From Phycisphaerales bacterium (GTDB lineage: Bacteria > Planctomycetota > Phycisphaerae > Phycisphaerales > UBA1924): a stretch of DNA of 64,000 bases. Of this stretch, positions 38,501 to 47,671 are shown piece by piece (positions within the stretch are counted from its first letter, which is position 1; each line of letters opens with the position of its first letter). A program made the position numbers and the translations under genes. The notes under the pieces are model-generated. The model searched no databases and was not told the origin of the DNA. It saw nothing but the letters and a program-made list of their open reading frames with translations. The DNA lies in contig JANQQR010000015.1 of assembly GCA_028289195.1 (NCBI GenBank), forward strand, positions 62,001 through 126,000. Reading direction: 5' to 3'.

Positions 38501-41500
38501 CTACACGCTCTCCGGCGCGGGCAGCGCCCCGGGCTCGCCCTCGCCGTTGGTCACGGCATCGGGCGTGTGGTACGGCGAAGCCGCCGGCGGCACACGGGGG
38601 TTGAAGACGATGGGAGCGGCGACACCGATCGAGGAGTAGGTCCCGACGATCATGCCGCAGATCAACGCGTAGCTGAACGAGGCAACGCCCTCGCCGCCCA
38701 GGAAGAACAGCACGAGCAGCGACAGCAGGGTGGTGCAGGTCGTGATCAGCGTGCGGCTGAAGGTCTGGTTGATCGACTTGTTGATGACCTCCTTGGAGGC
38801 GTTCACCAGTCGCCCTCGGTTCTCGCGGATGCGGTCGAGGATGACGATCGTGTCGTTGAGCGAGTAGCCGACGATCGCGAGGATGGCCGCCACGAGACCC
38901 ATGTCGATCTTGAACGGGCGGATGCCCACCGAGGCGACGCCCGGCGACGCCTCGTAGAGGATCTCGGCGAGCGCGATCAGGCCGATGGCGACCAGCACAT
39001 CGTGCACAAGGGGCACGATCGCCGCGACCGAGTAGCGGACGGAGCCGAAGCGCACCCACACGTAGATCAGGATCAGCACGAACGACAGGATCACCGCGAA
39101 GATCGCGTTGGCTCTGAAGGTCGCGGCGACTGCCGGGCTGAACGAATTGACGCTTGCCAGAATCGTCGGTGATGTCAGCGCGTCCTGAACGAGGTTCCAT
39201 TCCTGCTGGGCGAACTGGGCCCGCCAGGCGTCTTCGTCGGCGAGGAAGCTCACTCCTGCGTCGCTCACGAGGAGCGCCGCAGCCTGGACCGAGTCATCAC
39301 TGCCTCGGAGCACGATGACCTCGTTCGGACGACCGAGCGCGGTGCCGGAGTACAGCGGATCCCGACGCATCAGGTCGATGCGGTCGACGATGCTCTGGCG
39401 CGATGGAAGGACGGAGCCCGAGAATTCGAGCACGATCGCGGCCCCGCCGGCGTACTCCGAGGCGTCATCGGTGATCGCGGCATCCCCGATGTCCGGCCCG
39501 AGTGCGCCGCCCAGCAGCGGGTAGACAGGGGCGGCGCCGCTGGTGAGATCCTCGATCTGCCAACCCTCGTAGCGCAGGGCCGGCTGGGACTCGACGACGT
39601 CTCCGAACGCCTCGACGAGGGCTGCTTCGAAGTCGTCCTCGAGATCCTCATCGATCGCTGTGCGGATCTGGAATTGCGTGGAGGTCACGCCGTCGGCGTC
39701 CGGGTTGATCGGCAGCACGCTGGCGGTGGTGAGGCCCTCGCGGATCTCGTCGCTCAGGCCTTCCCCGGACTCTGCCTCGGCACGGACGCGATCCTGGACC
39801 TCGGAGCGCGTCATCGTCATGCGCTCGCCCGAGTCGTCCTCCTGGAGCACGAACTCGAACTGCACGCCGCCGAGGAACACGACATCCAGCATCTTCTTGC
39901 CCTGGATGCTGATGAGCGAGATGCCGAGCCCGACGCCCACGATGCTGATCACGATGAACAGCGGGCGGAGCGCCATCCAGTTGATGTTGGGCGTGAGCAG
40001 CCGGTCGACCGCGGGGACGGCCGTCGGCAACTGGTGGCGGAAGACGTTGATCTTCATCTTCTCGACCATGATCACGAACAGCAGTCGAGTGATCACGAGC
40101 GAGCAGAACATGGTGCCGATCACGCCGATGCCCAGCGTGATGCCGAAGCCCTTGATCTCCTGCGTGCCGTAGAACCCGAGCACGAAGCAGACGATGAGGT
40201 TCGTCACGTTGGCGTCGACAATGGTCGAGGACACCTTCTTGAATGCGACCCGGACGGCATCGCGGAGGTCGTTGCCGCCGAGCAGTTCCTCGCGGATGCG
40301 TTCGTAGATCAGCACGTTGGCGTCGACAGCGGTACCGAAGGTCAGCACGATGCCGGCGATGCCGGGCAGCGTGAACGACGCCCTGGCGAGGCTCATGATG
40401 CCGAGGATGATGATGCCGTTGCAGGCCAGCGCGACGATGGCCACAGCGCCGCTGGTGAAGTAGTACAGGATCATGAACGCCGCGACGGCGACCAGCGCGA
40501 TCGCGGAAGCCGCGAGGCCTCGATCGAGGTTGTCCTGGCCGAGATCGGGCGCGATCGTGCTCTGGCTGATCGGTGTCTCGCCGAGCTTGGCCTGCAGCGA
40601 TCCGGCGGCCAGCGTGCGGACGATGTACTGGATCTCCTCGTTCGAGAAGGTGCCGGTGATCTGTCCGGCCTGGGAGATCCGGCTGATGATCGTCGCCGAG
40701 GTGTAGATCTCATCGTCGAGGACGATCGCCATCGGACGCTGGCGGTTCTCGCCGGTCAGATCGCCCAGAAGCGATGCGCCGCGCGGGTCCATCTGGAAGC
40801 CGATCGACGGCCGGCCGTACTGGTCCTGCTGGGGGAACGCGTTGGTCAGCGACCACGAGCCCTCGGCCTGCGTGATGCGGAGGCCGGGCTCGTCGTAGAG
40901 CAGGATGTAGTACCGCCCGTCTCGCTCTTCGGCCACGAGCCCGTAGTTGGCCTGCAGGTATCCCGAGGGATCGGACTGCAGCGCCCTGAACTGCTCGATG
41001 TTGCCCGCGTCGTACCAGTTGCGGATCGAGTTGATGGGGATCCAGACCGTGTTCTCCGACTGCACACCCGCCGGGCCACGCTCGCGCAGCTCTTCACGGA
41101 GGCGGGCCTCATCGGGGACCTCTCCCGGGCGGACGCCGATGCGGAAGTTCAGCACGCCCGCACCCTGGAGCAGGCGGATGAGATCCGACGGGTCGTCGAG
41201 GCCACGCCGGATTGCTGTGTACTGATCCCACTGGGCGATGACCTCGTCGATGATCGCCCCGGTGCCCTCGTAGGTGCGCAGGCGATCGCGGATGCTCATG
41301 ATGGCCTGCTCGCGCTGGCTCTGGATCACGAGCTCGCCGCCCTCGGCCTCGGGGTCCTCGAAGCGGATGCTCTGGTCGGGCAGCTCGAGCGCCCGTCGCA
41401 TCTGCTCGACGGAGACGTTGCGCGAGAGGATGGTGTCCTTGAGTTCGTCAAGCGCCACCTCTGCCGCCGCCAGCTGCGCGATGCGCTGGTCGCGGGTATC

Positions 41501-42040
41501 GGCGAGCTGCTCATCGGTCCCGGGGAACTCCTGACCAACCGAGGCGAGGGCGCCCTCCATGCGGTCGACGAGCCCGACCGCTTCGAGCAGCTCGTCGCGG
41601 GCGGGCGTGAGCTCGATCGAGTCCATCGCCTCGAACACCGCGGCGATCCGGTCCTGGCCCTCGAGGCGGAGTGCCCGCTCGAGCGCCGAGGCGTCGATCG
41701 AGTAGTTCTCCAGCACCGCGAGGCGCTCCTCGAACGAGGCGCGCTGCGCCTTGACCGCCTCGGACGGCAGCGGCATCGTGATCTCGATGCGGTCGCGGCC
41801 CTGCTGGACGAAGCTGATTTCAAAGAGGCCGCGCGGGTTCACGCGCTCCTTGAGCACCTCGATCGTCCGATCGACAACCTCCGGCGGATCGCTGGGCTCG
41901 ACGTCGATGTTGTAGACGAGGCTGACGCCGCCGGCGAGATCCTTGCCCAGGCGGAGGTTCTCCTCCGCGGGGTGGATCGCCATGCCGAAGACGACGAGCA
42001 GAAGAACGACAAGAATGGAGTTGCGCGTGACGTGGGGCAT
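38501..42040 (-). CDS. secDF: Fused protein translocase SecDF
   Basis: 1179 residues. SecD and SecF, which use the proton gradient to help export proteins through SecYEG, are joined in one chain. The SecD half (about 1-665) has an N-terminal helix, a large periplasmic part and the membrane motif GTAVDANVLIYERIREE. The SecF half has its own first helix after about 695 (FIVISIVGVGLGISLISI), a periplasmic domain and the motif YSLNDTIVILDRIREN. The SecD periplasmic part is longer than usual, with an inserted helical stretch at about 110-260. Standard fused SecDF is about 750 residues and separate SecD plus SecF about 940, so there is an extra 240 residues or more. It sits in the tgt-yajC-secDF order known from many bacteria. 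Confidence 0.95.
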   Translation of the reverse strand: MPHVTRNSILVVLLLVVFGMAIHPAEENLRLGKDLAGGVSLVYNIDVEPSDPPEVVDRTIEVLKERVNPRGLFEISFVQQGRDRIEITMPLPSEAVKAQRASFEERLAVLENYSIDASALERALRLEGQDRIAAVFEAMDSIELTPARDELLEAVGLVDRMEGALASVGQEFPGTDEQLADTRDQRIAQLAAAEVALDELKDTILSRNVSVEQMRRALELPDQSIRFEDPEAEGGELVIQSQREQAIMSIRDRLRTYEGTGAIIDEVIAQWDQYTAIRRGLDDPSDLIRLLQGAGVLNFRIGVRPGEVPDEARLREELRERGPAGVQSENTVWIPINSIRNWYDAGNIEQFRALQSDPSGYLQANYGLVAEERDGRYYILLYDEPGLRITQAEGSWSLTNAFPQQDQYGRPSIGFQMDPRGASLLGDLTGENRQRPMAIVLDDEIYTSATIISRISQAGQITGTFSNEEIQYIVRTLAAGSLQAKLGETPISQSTIAPDLGQDNLDRGLAASAIALVAVAAFMILYYFTSGAVAIVALACNGIIILGIMSLARASFTLPGIAGIVLTFGTAVDANVLIYERIREELLGGNDLRDAVRVAFKKVSSTIVDANVTNLIVCFVLGFYGTQEIKGFGITLGIGVIGTMFCSLVITRLLFVIMVEKMKINVFRHQLPTAVPAVDRLLTPNINWMALRPLFIVISIVGVGLGISLISIQGKKMLDVVFLGGVQFEFVLQEDDSGERMTMTRSEVQDRVRAEAESGEGLSDEIREGLTTASVLPINPDADGVTSTQFQIRTAIDEDLEDDFEAALVEAFGDVVESQPALRYEGWQIEDLTSGAAPVYPLLGGALGPDIGDAAITDDASEYAGGAAIVLEFSGSVLPSRQSIVDRIDLMRRDPLYSGTALGRPNEVIVLRGSDDSVQAAALLVSDAGVSFLADEDAWRAQFAQQEWNLVQDALTSPTILASVNSFSPAVAATFRANAIFAVILSFVLILIYVWVRFGSVRYSVAAIVPLVHDVLVAIGLIALAEILYEASPGVASVGIRPFKIDMGLVAAILAIVGYSLNDTIVILDRIRENRGRLVNASKEVINKSINQTFSRTLITTCTTLLSLLVLFFLGGEGVASFSYALICGMIVGTYSSIGVAAPIVFNPRVPPAASPYHTPDAVTNGEGEPGALPAPESV

Positions 42041-42080
42041 CGCGGGTGATTCCAGTGCCTCGCTCGGGCGAGCGTGCGTG

Positions 42081-42596
42081 CTAAGCGATCTGTTCGGCGG
42101 GCTCGAGCGATTCGGCCTGCGCCTTGTCCGAGTCTGCGCTGCCGGGCTTGCCCGGGCCCTTCTTGAGGACCGACTGCACGGCGGCGCGGTTGAAGTGGAT
42201 CTTGGTGTTGGTCGACTCGTCGACCTTGATCACGACCTCGTCGTTCTTGACCTCGACGATGGTCCCAATCATTCCGCCGGTGGTCACGACCCGGTCGTAC
42301 CTGGCCAGCGAGCCCAGCAGCTCCTGGCGGCGCTTCTTTTCCTTGCGCGAGCCGAGGATGCTCGTGAGGATCATGAACAGGAACAGGCCGATCATCAGCG
42401 GCAGGAACAGGCCGAGGCCCGCTGGCGGCGGGGCGCCCTGCTGCTGCGGCCCCGCGGGGCCGAGAGGCTGGCCGGTGGTGCCGGGAGTCGACTCAGAAAA
42501 CGCCGGCATCGACCCGCCGGCGCCCTCTGGAGGGGGCGCGGTCTGGGCCAAGAGCGCCCATTGCGGTGCCGGGATCGAAGATGCTGATGCGTGCAC
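42081..42596 (-). CDS. yajC: Preprotein translocase subunit YajC
   Basis: 171 residues. YajC associates with SecDF at the Sec translocon. One membrane helix at about 62-82 (LFLPLMIGLFLFMIL) is followed by the family core RKEKKRRQELLGSLARYDRVVTTGG with IGTIVEVKNDEVVIKVDE. The N-terminus carries an unusual Pro/Gly-rich extension of about 60 residues ahead of the helix, and the C-terminus is Lys-rich then acidic. The start is the GTG at 42596. secDF follows after 40 bases. Confidence 0.92.
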   Translation of the reverse strand: MHASASSIPAPQWALLAQTAPPPEGAGGSMPAFSESTPGTTGQPLGPAGPQQQGAPPPAGLGLFLPLMIGLFLFMILTSILGSRKEKKRRQELLGSLARYDRVVTTGGMIGTIVEVKNDEVVIKVDESTNTKIHFNRAAVQSVLKKGPGKPGSADSDKAQAESLEPAEQIA

Positions 42597-42716
42597 TACG
42601 CCTCCGCTGACAAGCGGTTGCCACCGCGCAGGGCGCCGAGCCGAGCGGGTCTCAACCTCGAAAATGTTGCGGGAACGGCGGCGGGTGCGTCGGCGCGACG
42701 GATCGGGAAGAGGGGC

Positions 42717-43979
42717 TCAGCCTGATGCCGCTTCGCTTGTCACCGAGCGGAAGGCGACTGGCCACCGCTGCTCCAGCGCAGACCAGCCATCTTCGCGGAT
42801 CGCGTCTCGGATGTCCACCATGAGGCGCTGGAAATGCCGAACATTGTGCAAACTGACCAGGATCGGCCCGAGCATTTCCCCCGCCAGAAACAGGTGACGG
42901 AGGTAGGCACGGCTGAACGGTCGCCCGTCCGGAGTCGGCCAGCCGTGCGCCGCGGGATCGCAGGCCGGGCAGTCACACCCGGGCTCGATCGGGGCCTGAT
43001 CGCGGGTGAACCTCGCGTTCTTGAGGCGGATCTGGCCGGTGCTCGTGAAGGCCGACGCGCTCCTCCCGTTCCGCGTCGGCAGCACGCAGTCGAACATGTC
43101 CACGCCCGAGCGCACGGCGCTCAGCAGATCGTGCTCGTACCCGACCCCCATCAGATATCGCGGCTTGGATTCCGGAAGCAGCGGCGCCGTGTGGGCCACG
43201 ACCCGCGCGATGTCTTCCGGACCCTCCCCCACCGCCACCCCGCCGATCGCGTAGCCGGGGAGTTCCACGTCGCACACTTGCTCGGCGCTGCGGCTCCGGC
43301 GCCCGAGGTCCGTGCCGCCCTGGACGATTCCAAACAGCGCCTGCTCGGCGGGGCGCCCGTGGGCCTTGGCGCAGCGCTCGAGCCACCGGATCGTGCGCTC
43401 GTTCGCCTCGTCGAGACGCTTCGAGTGGTCGTACGCCGCGCCCCCGGCCCGCTTCGCGGCCTCCGCGGCGTCCTTGCGGAACTGAACCGCGCTCAGGTTC
43501 GTCGGGTCTTCGCTCGGAGGGCAGTCGTCGAGGGCCATGATGATGTCGGCCCCGAGCTGGTTCTGGACTTCGATCGCTCGCTCCGGCGAGAGGTCGATCA
43601 TGTCGCCCGAGATGATCGAGCGGAAGCGGAACCCGTCGTCGGAGATCGCGCTCTTGTCGGCCATCGAGTAGGCCTGGTAGCCGCCGGAGTCGGTGAGCAT
43701 GGGGCCGGCCCAGCCCATGAACCGGTGCAGGCCGCCAAGCTCCTGGATCAGCTCGGAGCCGGGGCGGAGCATCAGGTGGTACGTATTGCCCAGGATGATC
43801 TGGCTGCCCGTCTCGGCGACCAGGTGAGGCAGCAGCCCCTTCACGCTGGCGCGCGTGCCGACGGGCATGAACGCCGGCGTGTCGAACGAACCGCTCGGCG
43901 TCGTGACCCGCCCGACGCGGGCGCTGCAGGCCGACGAGCGCTGCTCGATCTCGAACGACAGAGGGGCGTCGGCGGTCAT
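42717..43979 (-). CDS. tgt: tRNA-guanine transglycosylase
   Basis: Exchanges G34 of GUN-anticodon tRNAs for a queuosine precursor. 420 residues. Visible motifs: MLTDSGGYQAYSM with the catalytic Asp region, ALDDCPPSED, IVQGGTD, and PRYLMGVGYEHDLLSAVRSGVDMFDCVLPTRNGR. The zinc site is CDCPACD plus a His in YLRHLFLAGE. Where many bacterial enzymes have DSGGFQ, this one has SGGYQ. The ATG overlaps the rhomboid gene stop (ATGA). It leads the tgt-yajC-secDF set. No other queuosine gene (queA, queC-F) is in the window. Confidence 0.95.
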   Translation of the reverse strand: MTADAPLSFEIEQRSSACSARVGRVTTPSGSFDTPAFMPVGTRASVKGLLPHLVAETGSQIILGNTYHLMLRPGSELIQELGGLHRFMGWAGPMLTDSGGYQAYSMADKSAISDDGFRFRSIISGDMIDLSPERAIEVQNQLGADIIMALDDCPPSEDPTNLSAVQFRKDAAEAAKRAGGAAYDHSKRLDEANERTIRWLERCAKAHGRPAEQALFGIVQGGTDLGRRSRSAEQVCDVELPGYAIGGVAVGEGPEDIARVVAHTAPLLPESKPRYLMGVGYEHDLLSAVRSGVDMFDCVLPTRNGRSASAFTSTGQIRLKNARFTRDQAPIEPGCDCPACDPAAHGWPTPDGRPFSRAYLRHLFLAGEMLGPILVSLHNVRHFQRLMVDIRDAIREDGWSALEQRWPVAFRSVTSEAASG

Positions 43980-45067
43980 TCGCCCCGTCGCTCCCGGCTG
44001 GCCTGCTCGAGCAGCTTCTTCTCGCGTTCGGAGAGGGAGTGCACCCCCTCCTTGGAGACCTTGTCCAGGATCGCGTCGATCTGTTCGTCGGTCGTCTTGA
44101 TGGCCTTGGGGCGCCACTTGGCGCGCTGCGACGCCTGGGGCACCGGCTTGGCACGGCGGGGCATCGACGGGGACCGGTTCTTGAGCACATCGAAGAACGT
44201 GTGCAACTGACCGGGATGCGTGATGAAGTAGAGCCCGGCGAGCGCTCCGCCGATGTGGGCCGCGTCGCCGCCGGCGTTGGAGCCGCCCATGAACAGGTTG
44301 AGCACCGCCACCCCGAACAGCAGGTAGGCGCCGGTGCTGATCTTCAGCGGCAAAATGAAGAACAGCAGCATCACCGCGTTCCCCGCGACGCGCGCGCACG
44401 CCATGAGCACGCCGAACACGCCGGCGGAAGCCCCGATCAGCGGGACCGATGGTTCCTGGATCAGCAGCAGCGGCAACTGGGCGGGGATGAGCGTCCCGAG
44501 CAGGTTCAGCATGAGATACAGCAGCGCGCCGAATATGCCGCACAGCAGATAGAACGCCAGGAATCGCCGGGGCGAGCGGAGGTAGTTCTCGACGATGGGG
44601 CCGAAGAACCACAGCCCGATCATGTTGAACAGCAGGTGGTTGATGTCCGCGTGCAGGAACTGGAACGTGACGAACCGCCAGACCTGCAGCCCGAAGAAGC
44701 CCTTCGACGTCGAGAAGTGCCCGATCGCACGCAGCGGCGACATCCACACGTACTGCGTGTAGCCCACGTCGATGTTCGTCGCGCGATCGATGATGGGCGT
44801 GCGCACACCGAGGGCATTGGGTGGGCGCTGATCCGGCGGGGGCGTGCGGATCCAATCGATCTGCGACGGATCGACGTCCGAGCGGAAGTAGTCATCCATG
44901 CGCACCGGCACCCACGAGTTCAGGGGCACCAGCGCATCGAGCATGAACACGACGACGTTGATGATCACGAGCCACTTCACGACCGACAGGCCGCGCATCG
45001 TGAGCGCGAGGTTGCTCCCCGGCCCCCGGGGGCCCTGCCTGACGTAATCGCGATCGTAGATGCCCAT
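43976..45067 (-). CDS. Rhomboid family intramembrane serine protease
   Basis: 363 residues with about six membrane helices. The catalytic pair is Ser214 in GASAGVFG and His271 in DAAHIGG; the oxyanion-hole motif FLHADINHLLFNM is at about 138-150. A 90-residue soluble loop sits between helix 1 and helix 2. The cytosolic C-terminus (about 315-363) ends with DAILDKVSKEGVHSLSEREK, a small helical module also present at the end of the neighbouring site-2-type protease. It cleaves membrane-spanning substrates; the natural substrate is unknown. Its stop overlaps the tgt start, and the site-2-type protease gene lies 101 bases upstream on the same strand. Confidence 0.92.
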   Translation of the reverse strand: MGIYDRDYVRQGPRGPGSNLALTMRGLSVVKWLVIINVVVFMLDALVPLNSWVPVRMDDYFRSDVDPSQIDWIRTPPPDQRPPNALGVRTPIIDRATNIDVGYTQYVWMSPLRAIGHFSTSKGFFGLQVWRFVTFQFLHADINHLLFNMIGLWFFGPIVENYLRSPRRFLAFYLLCGIFGALLYLMLNLLGTLIPAQLPLLLIQEPSVPLIGASAGVFGVLMACARVAGNAVMLLFFILPLKISTGAYLLFGVAVLNLFMGGSNAGGDAAHIGGALAGLYFITHPGQLHTFFDVLKNRSPSMPRRAKPVPQASQRAKWRPKAIKTTDEQIDAILDKVSKEGVHSLSEREKKLLEQASRERRGE

Positions 45068-45168
45068 CTGCTGCGTCGAACTCCCTGGAGCCGGTCATCG
45101 GCCGGGCGGCGCGCCGGCCTCCAGCACGGGCCCCGGGGTCGCCTCGCCCGCCTGTTCGGCAGCAGATG

Positions 45169-46281
45169 CTACTGCTTGCGCCTGCGTTTGGTGGCGCTCT
45201 CCAGCGTCCGCTTCTCGGTCTTCGAGAGAGACTCCATGCCGGAGTCCGCGATCTTGGCGAGGATCCGGTCCAGCTCCGCCTGCTCGGCGTGCTCCGCGGC
45301 TTCCCGCTTGGCCTCGGCACGCTCGGTCCACCGGTCGGTGTCGGCGCTCTCCAGATCGACGGCCCCACCCACGCCCGAGACCCCCGCGACCAGCTCTTCC
45401 TCGCCGCGGATGCGACGGCGCTCGGTCCAGCACGCCCAGAGGCAGAACCCGCCGATCACGGCCAGCAGCGTGCTCTCGGCCGTGATGCCGAGGAGGATCA
45501 TCAGGAACGCGCCCACATACCCGACCGTGACCGCGATCTCGGTCGCCCGCGTGTACCCCATGCGCCGCCACAGCAGGGACTGCACGATCCGGCCTCCGTC
45601 GAGCGGGTACGACGGCACCAGCAGGTTGAAGCACAGGATCACGATGTTGATGAAGTGGAAGTACCACAGGCCGACGAGCGACATGGTCATCATCGAGCCC
45701 GAACTCGACGATCCCAGGTCGGCGAGGATCAGGTTCAGCGTGTCTCCGGGCTGCAGCGGGTTGAACAGGATGAACTCGCCGAGCCCCACCAGCGCCAATC
45801 CCGCGCACGTCAGCGGCAGGATCGCGATGTTCACCATCGGCCCGCCGGCGGTTGATACGAAGTGCCCGAGCCACGTGTGGGGCGGATGGATCAGCGCCAG
45901 GCCGCCGAACGGGAGCATCACGATCCGGTCGGCCTCGCCGCCTATCCAGCGGCACGCGAAGCAGTGGCCGAACTCGTGGAGGAGCACGATCACCAGCAGG
46001 CTGCCCATCGCCAGCGCCGCGAACACGAAGCCCTGCTCGGCCCGCAGGATCGGACGCACGAGCTGGAACCCGACGAACAGGATCGTCAACAGGTGCAGGC
46101 GCACGGCGATGCGCGAGACCGTGAACAGCTTGACCGACCAGCCCAGCGGGTTGTCGGGGTTCTCGAACAGGCGCGACGCGAAGCGCCGGAACTTGCCGCC
46201 GTCTCCGTCGATGCCGCTGGAGCTGCCCGCGCCCGACCAGGGCGAGAATCCGTCGTCGTCTTTGAAGCCGGGAGGGGTCAT
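45169..46281 (-). CDS. Site-2-type (M50) intramembrane zinc metalloprotease
   Basis: 370 residues. The zinc-binding HEFGH motif is at 102-106 in membrane helix 2, with the third ligand Asp228 in YPLDGGR. A GGPMVNIAIL motif lies between them, as in the FtsH-independent M50B branch (SpoIVFB/MJ0392-like). The N-terminal 45 residues are soluble and Gly/Ser-rich; no PDZ domain is visible. The C-terminal 40 residues (DRILAKIADSGMESLSKTEK) match the end of the neighbouring rhomboid protease. The ATG overlaps the Nudix gene stop by one base (TGATG). It probably processes a membrane protein, perhaps a regulator or signal-peptide remnant. Confidence 0.92.
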   Translation of the reverse strand: MTPPGFKDDDGFSPWSGAGSSSGIDGDGGKFRRFASRLFENPDNPLGWSVKLFTVSRIAVRLHLLTILFVGFQLVRPILRAEQGFVFAALAMGSLLVIVLLHEFGHCFACRWIGGEADRIVMLPFGGLALIHPPHTWLGHFVSTAGGPMVNIAILPLTCAGLALVGLGEFILFNPLQPGDTLNLILADLGSSSSGSMMTMSLVGLWYFHFINIVILCFNLLVPSYPLDGGRIVQSLLWRRMGYTRATEIAVTVGYVGAFLMILLGITAESTLLAVIGGFCLWACWTERRRIRGEEELVAGVSGVGGAVDLESADTDRWTERAEAKREAAEHAEQAELDRILAKIADSGMESLSKTEKRTLESATKRRRKQ

Positions 46282-46847
46282 CAGCGGGTGGGGCTCTGCG
46301 GGGCGATCAGGTTCTGTCTGAGAGCCAGGAGAACGGTCAGGATGGACTTTGCGTCGGCGAATTCGCCCGAGTCGATGAGTTCGAGCGTCCGCGAAAGCGT
46401 CAGCGTGAGCACCTCGATGTCTTCGTCGGCCTCGAGATCCTGGCCCACGTGCGTGAGGCCGGTCGCGACGAACGCGTGCATCAGCTCATCGGTCATACCG
46501 GGGGTCGTATAGAACGTTCCGATCGGCGTGATCTGTTCGGCCTGATAACCGGTCTCTTCGATGAGCTCGCGCCCGGCGCACAGGGCCGGGTCTTCGCCGG
46601 GCTCGAGCGTGCCGGCGCAGAGCTCGATCAGCGATCTCCCCAGAGCCGGGCGGACGTTCGAGATCGCCACCACCCTGTGCTCTGCGCCGGGAGATTCCGG
46701 GTCGAGGATGGGGAGCACGCAGACGGCCCCGGGGTGGCGGATGACCTCGCGTTGGACGGGCTTTCCAGACCTGGCGAGCACCGTGACGCGCTCGAGGTCG
46801 AATTTGGCGCCCTTGTGCAGGAGGATGCGTTCGCTTTCGGTGAGCAT
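46281..46847 (-). CDS. Nudix hydrolase, ADP-ribose pyrophosphatase-like
   Basis: 188 residues. A complete Nudix box, GTLEPGEDPALCAGRELIEE-TG, lies at about 79-100 and fits G-x5-E-x7-REU-x-EE-x-GU. The strand pattern RHPGAVCVLPI ahead of it and the TPIGTFYTTPGMTDE stretch after it are typical of ADP-ribose pyrophosphatases (NudF type). It is first in the long minus-strand set Nudix-S2P-rhomboid-tgt-yajC-secDF. Its ATG lies only 19 bases from the ATG of the divergent ABC transporter gene, so the promoters must overlap with coding sequence. Confidence 0.9.
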   Translation of the reverse strand: MLTESERILLHKGAKFDLERVTVLARSGKPVQREVIRHPGAVCVLPILDPESPGAEHRVVAISNVRPALGRSLIELCAGTLEPGEDPALCAGRELIEETGYQAEQITPIGTFYTTPGMTDELMHAFVATGLTHVGQDLEADEDIEVLTLTLSRTLELIDSGEFADAKSILTVLLALRQNLIAPQSPTR

Positions 46848-46866
46848 CGCGGGGATGATAGGGACG

Positions 46867-47655
46867 ATGACGGAGGCCGAATCCAATCCCGGAGCGATCG
46901 TGCGCCTGAAGGGCGTGCGCAAGTCCTTCGGCGATCTGCACGTCCTTCGGGGCCTTGATCTCGAGATCGAGGAGGGCAAGACGACCGTCGTGCTCGGCCC
47001 CTCGGGCGCCGGCAAGAGCGTGATCCTCAAGCACATCGCCGGGCTCCTGCGTCCGGACGACGGCGAGGTGTGGTTCCGCGACACTCGGGTCGACACCTGC
47101 GACGAGCGGGCTCTGGTGCCTGTGCGCCGGGACATCGGCTACCTGTTCCAGCAGTCGGCGCTGTTCGATTCGATGACGGTGCTCGAGAACCTCCAGTTCC
47201 CGCTCCTCGAGCACACCAACCAGGGGCCCCGCAAGAGGCGCCTCCGCGCGCTCGACGCGCTGGCGACGGTCGACCTGCACGGCGTCGAGGACAAGCGCCC
47301 CGCCCAACTGTCGGGCGGGCAGCAGAAGCGCGTCGCTCTGGCGCGGGCCATCATCCTCGGGCCGAGCCTGATCCTCTACGACGAGCCGACGACGGGCCTG
47401 GACCCTGTCCGCGCCGACGGGATCAACGAGCTCATCCTCAAGCTGCGGGCGACGACTGGCGTCAGCGGCATCGTCGTGACCCACGACCTGACGTGCATGC
47501 ACAAGGTTGCCGACCGGGTCGTGATGCTGCACGACGGCGAGATCTGCTTCGACGGGACAACCGCCGAGGTGCTTTCAACGCAGGACGCGATGGTGCGTCG
47601 ATTCATCGAGGCGGGCGCCGATCCGGCGCGACCGGCGGCAGCGGCCGGCGCCTGA
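46867..47655 (+). CDS. mlaF: ABC transporter ATPase, MlaF-type
   Basis: 262 residues. The ATPase has Walker A GPSGAGKS at 44-51, Q-loop FQQSALFDSMTV, signature LSGGQ at 148-152 and Walker B LILYDEP at 168-174. The FQQSALFDSMTVLENL stretch and TTGLDP with a long C-terminal tail are typical of the Mla/Ttg2 phospholipid ABC family. An MCE protein gene (MlaD-like) follows 16 bases later, supporting this. The permease MlaE and the rest of the system are not in the window. An open frame running further upstream is a shadow of the Nudix gene. Confidence 0.86.
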   Translation: MTEAESNPGAIVRLKGVRKSFGDLHVLRGLDLEIEEGKTTVVLGPSGAGKSVILKHIAGLLRPDDGEVWFRDTRVDTCDERALVPVRRDIGYLFQQSALFDSMTVLENLQFPLLEHTNQGPRKRRLRALDALATVDLHGVEDKRPAQLSGGQQKRVALARAIILGPSLILYDEPTTGLDPVRADGINELILKLRATTGVSGIVVTHDLTCMHKVADRVVMLHDGEICFDGTTAEVLSTQDAMVRRFIEAGADPARPAAAAGA

Positions 47656-47671
47656 CACGGAGGACACGGGC

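Noticed and set aside
39674-42049. A 791-residue plus-strand open frame
   Set aside because: Fully antisense to secDF; low-complexity Arg/Asp/His content and no motif.
44039-46321. A 760-residue plus-strand open frame
   Set aside because: Antisense to the rhomboid and site-2-type protease genes, whose catalytic motifs are clear; the frame is a shadow.
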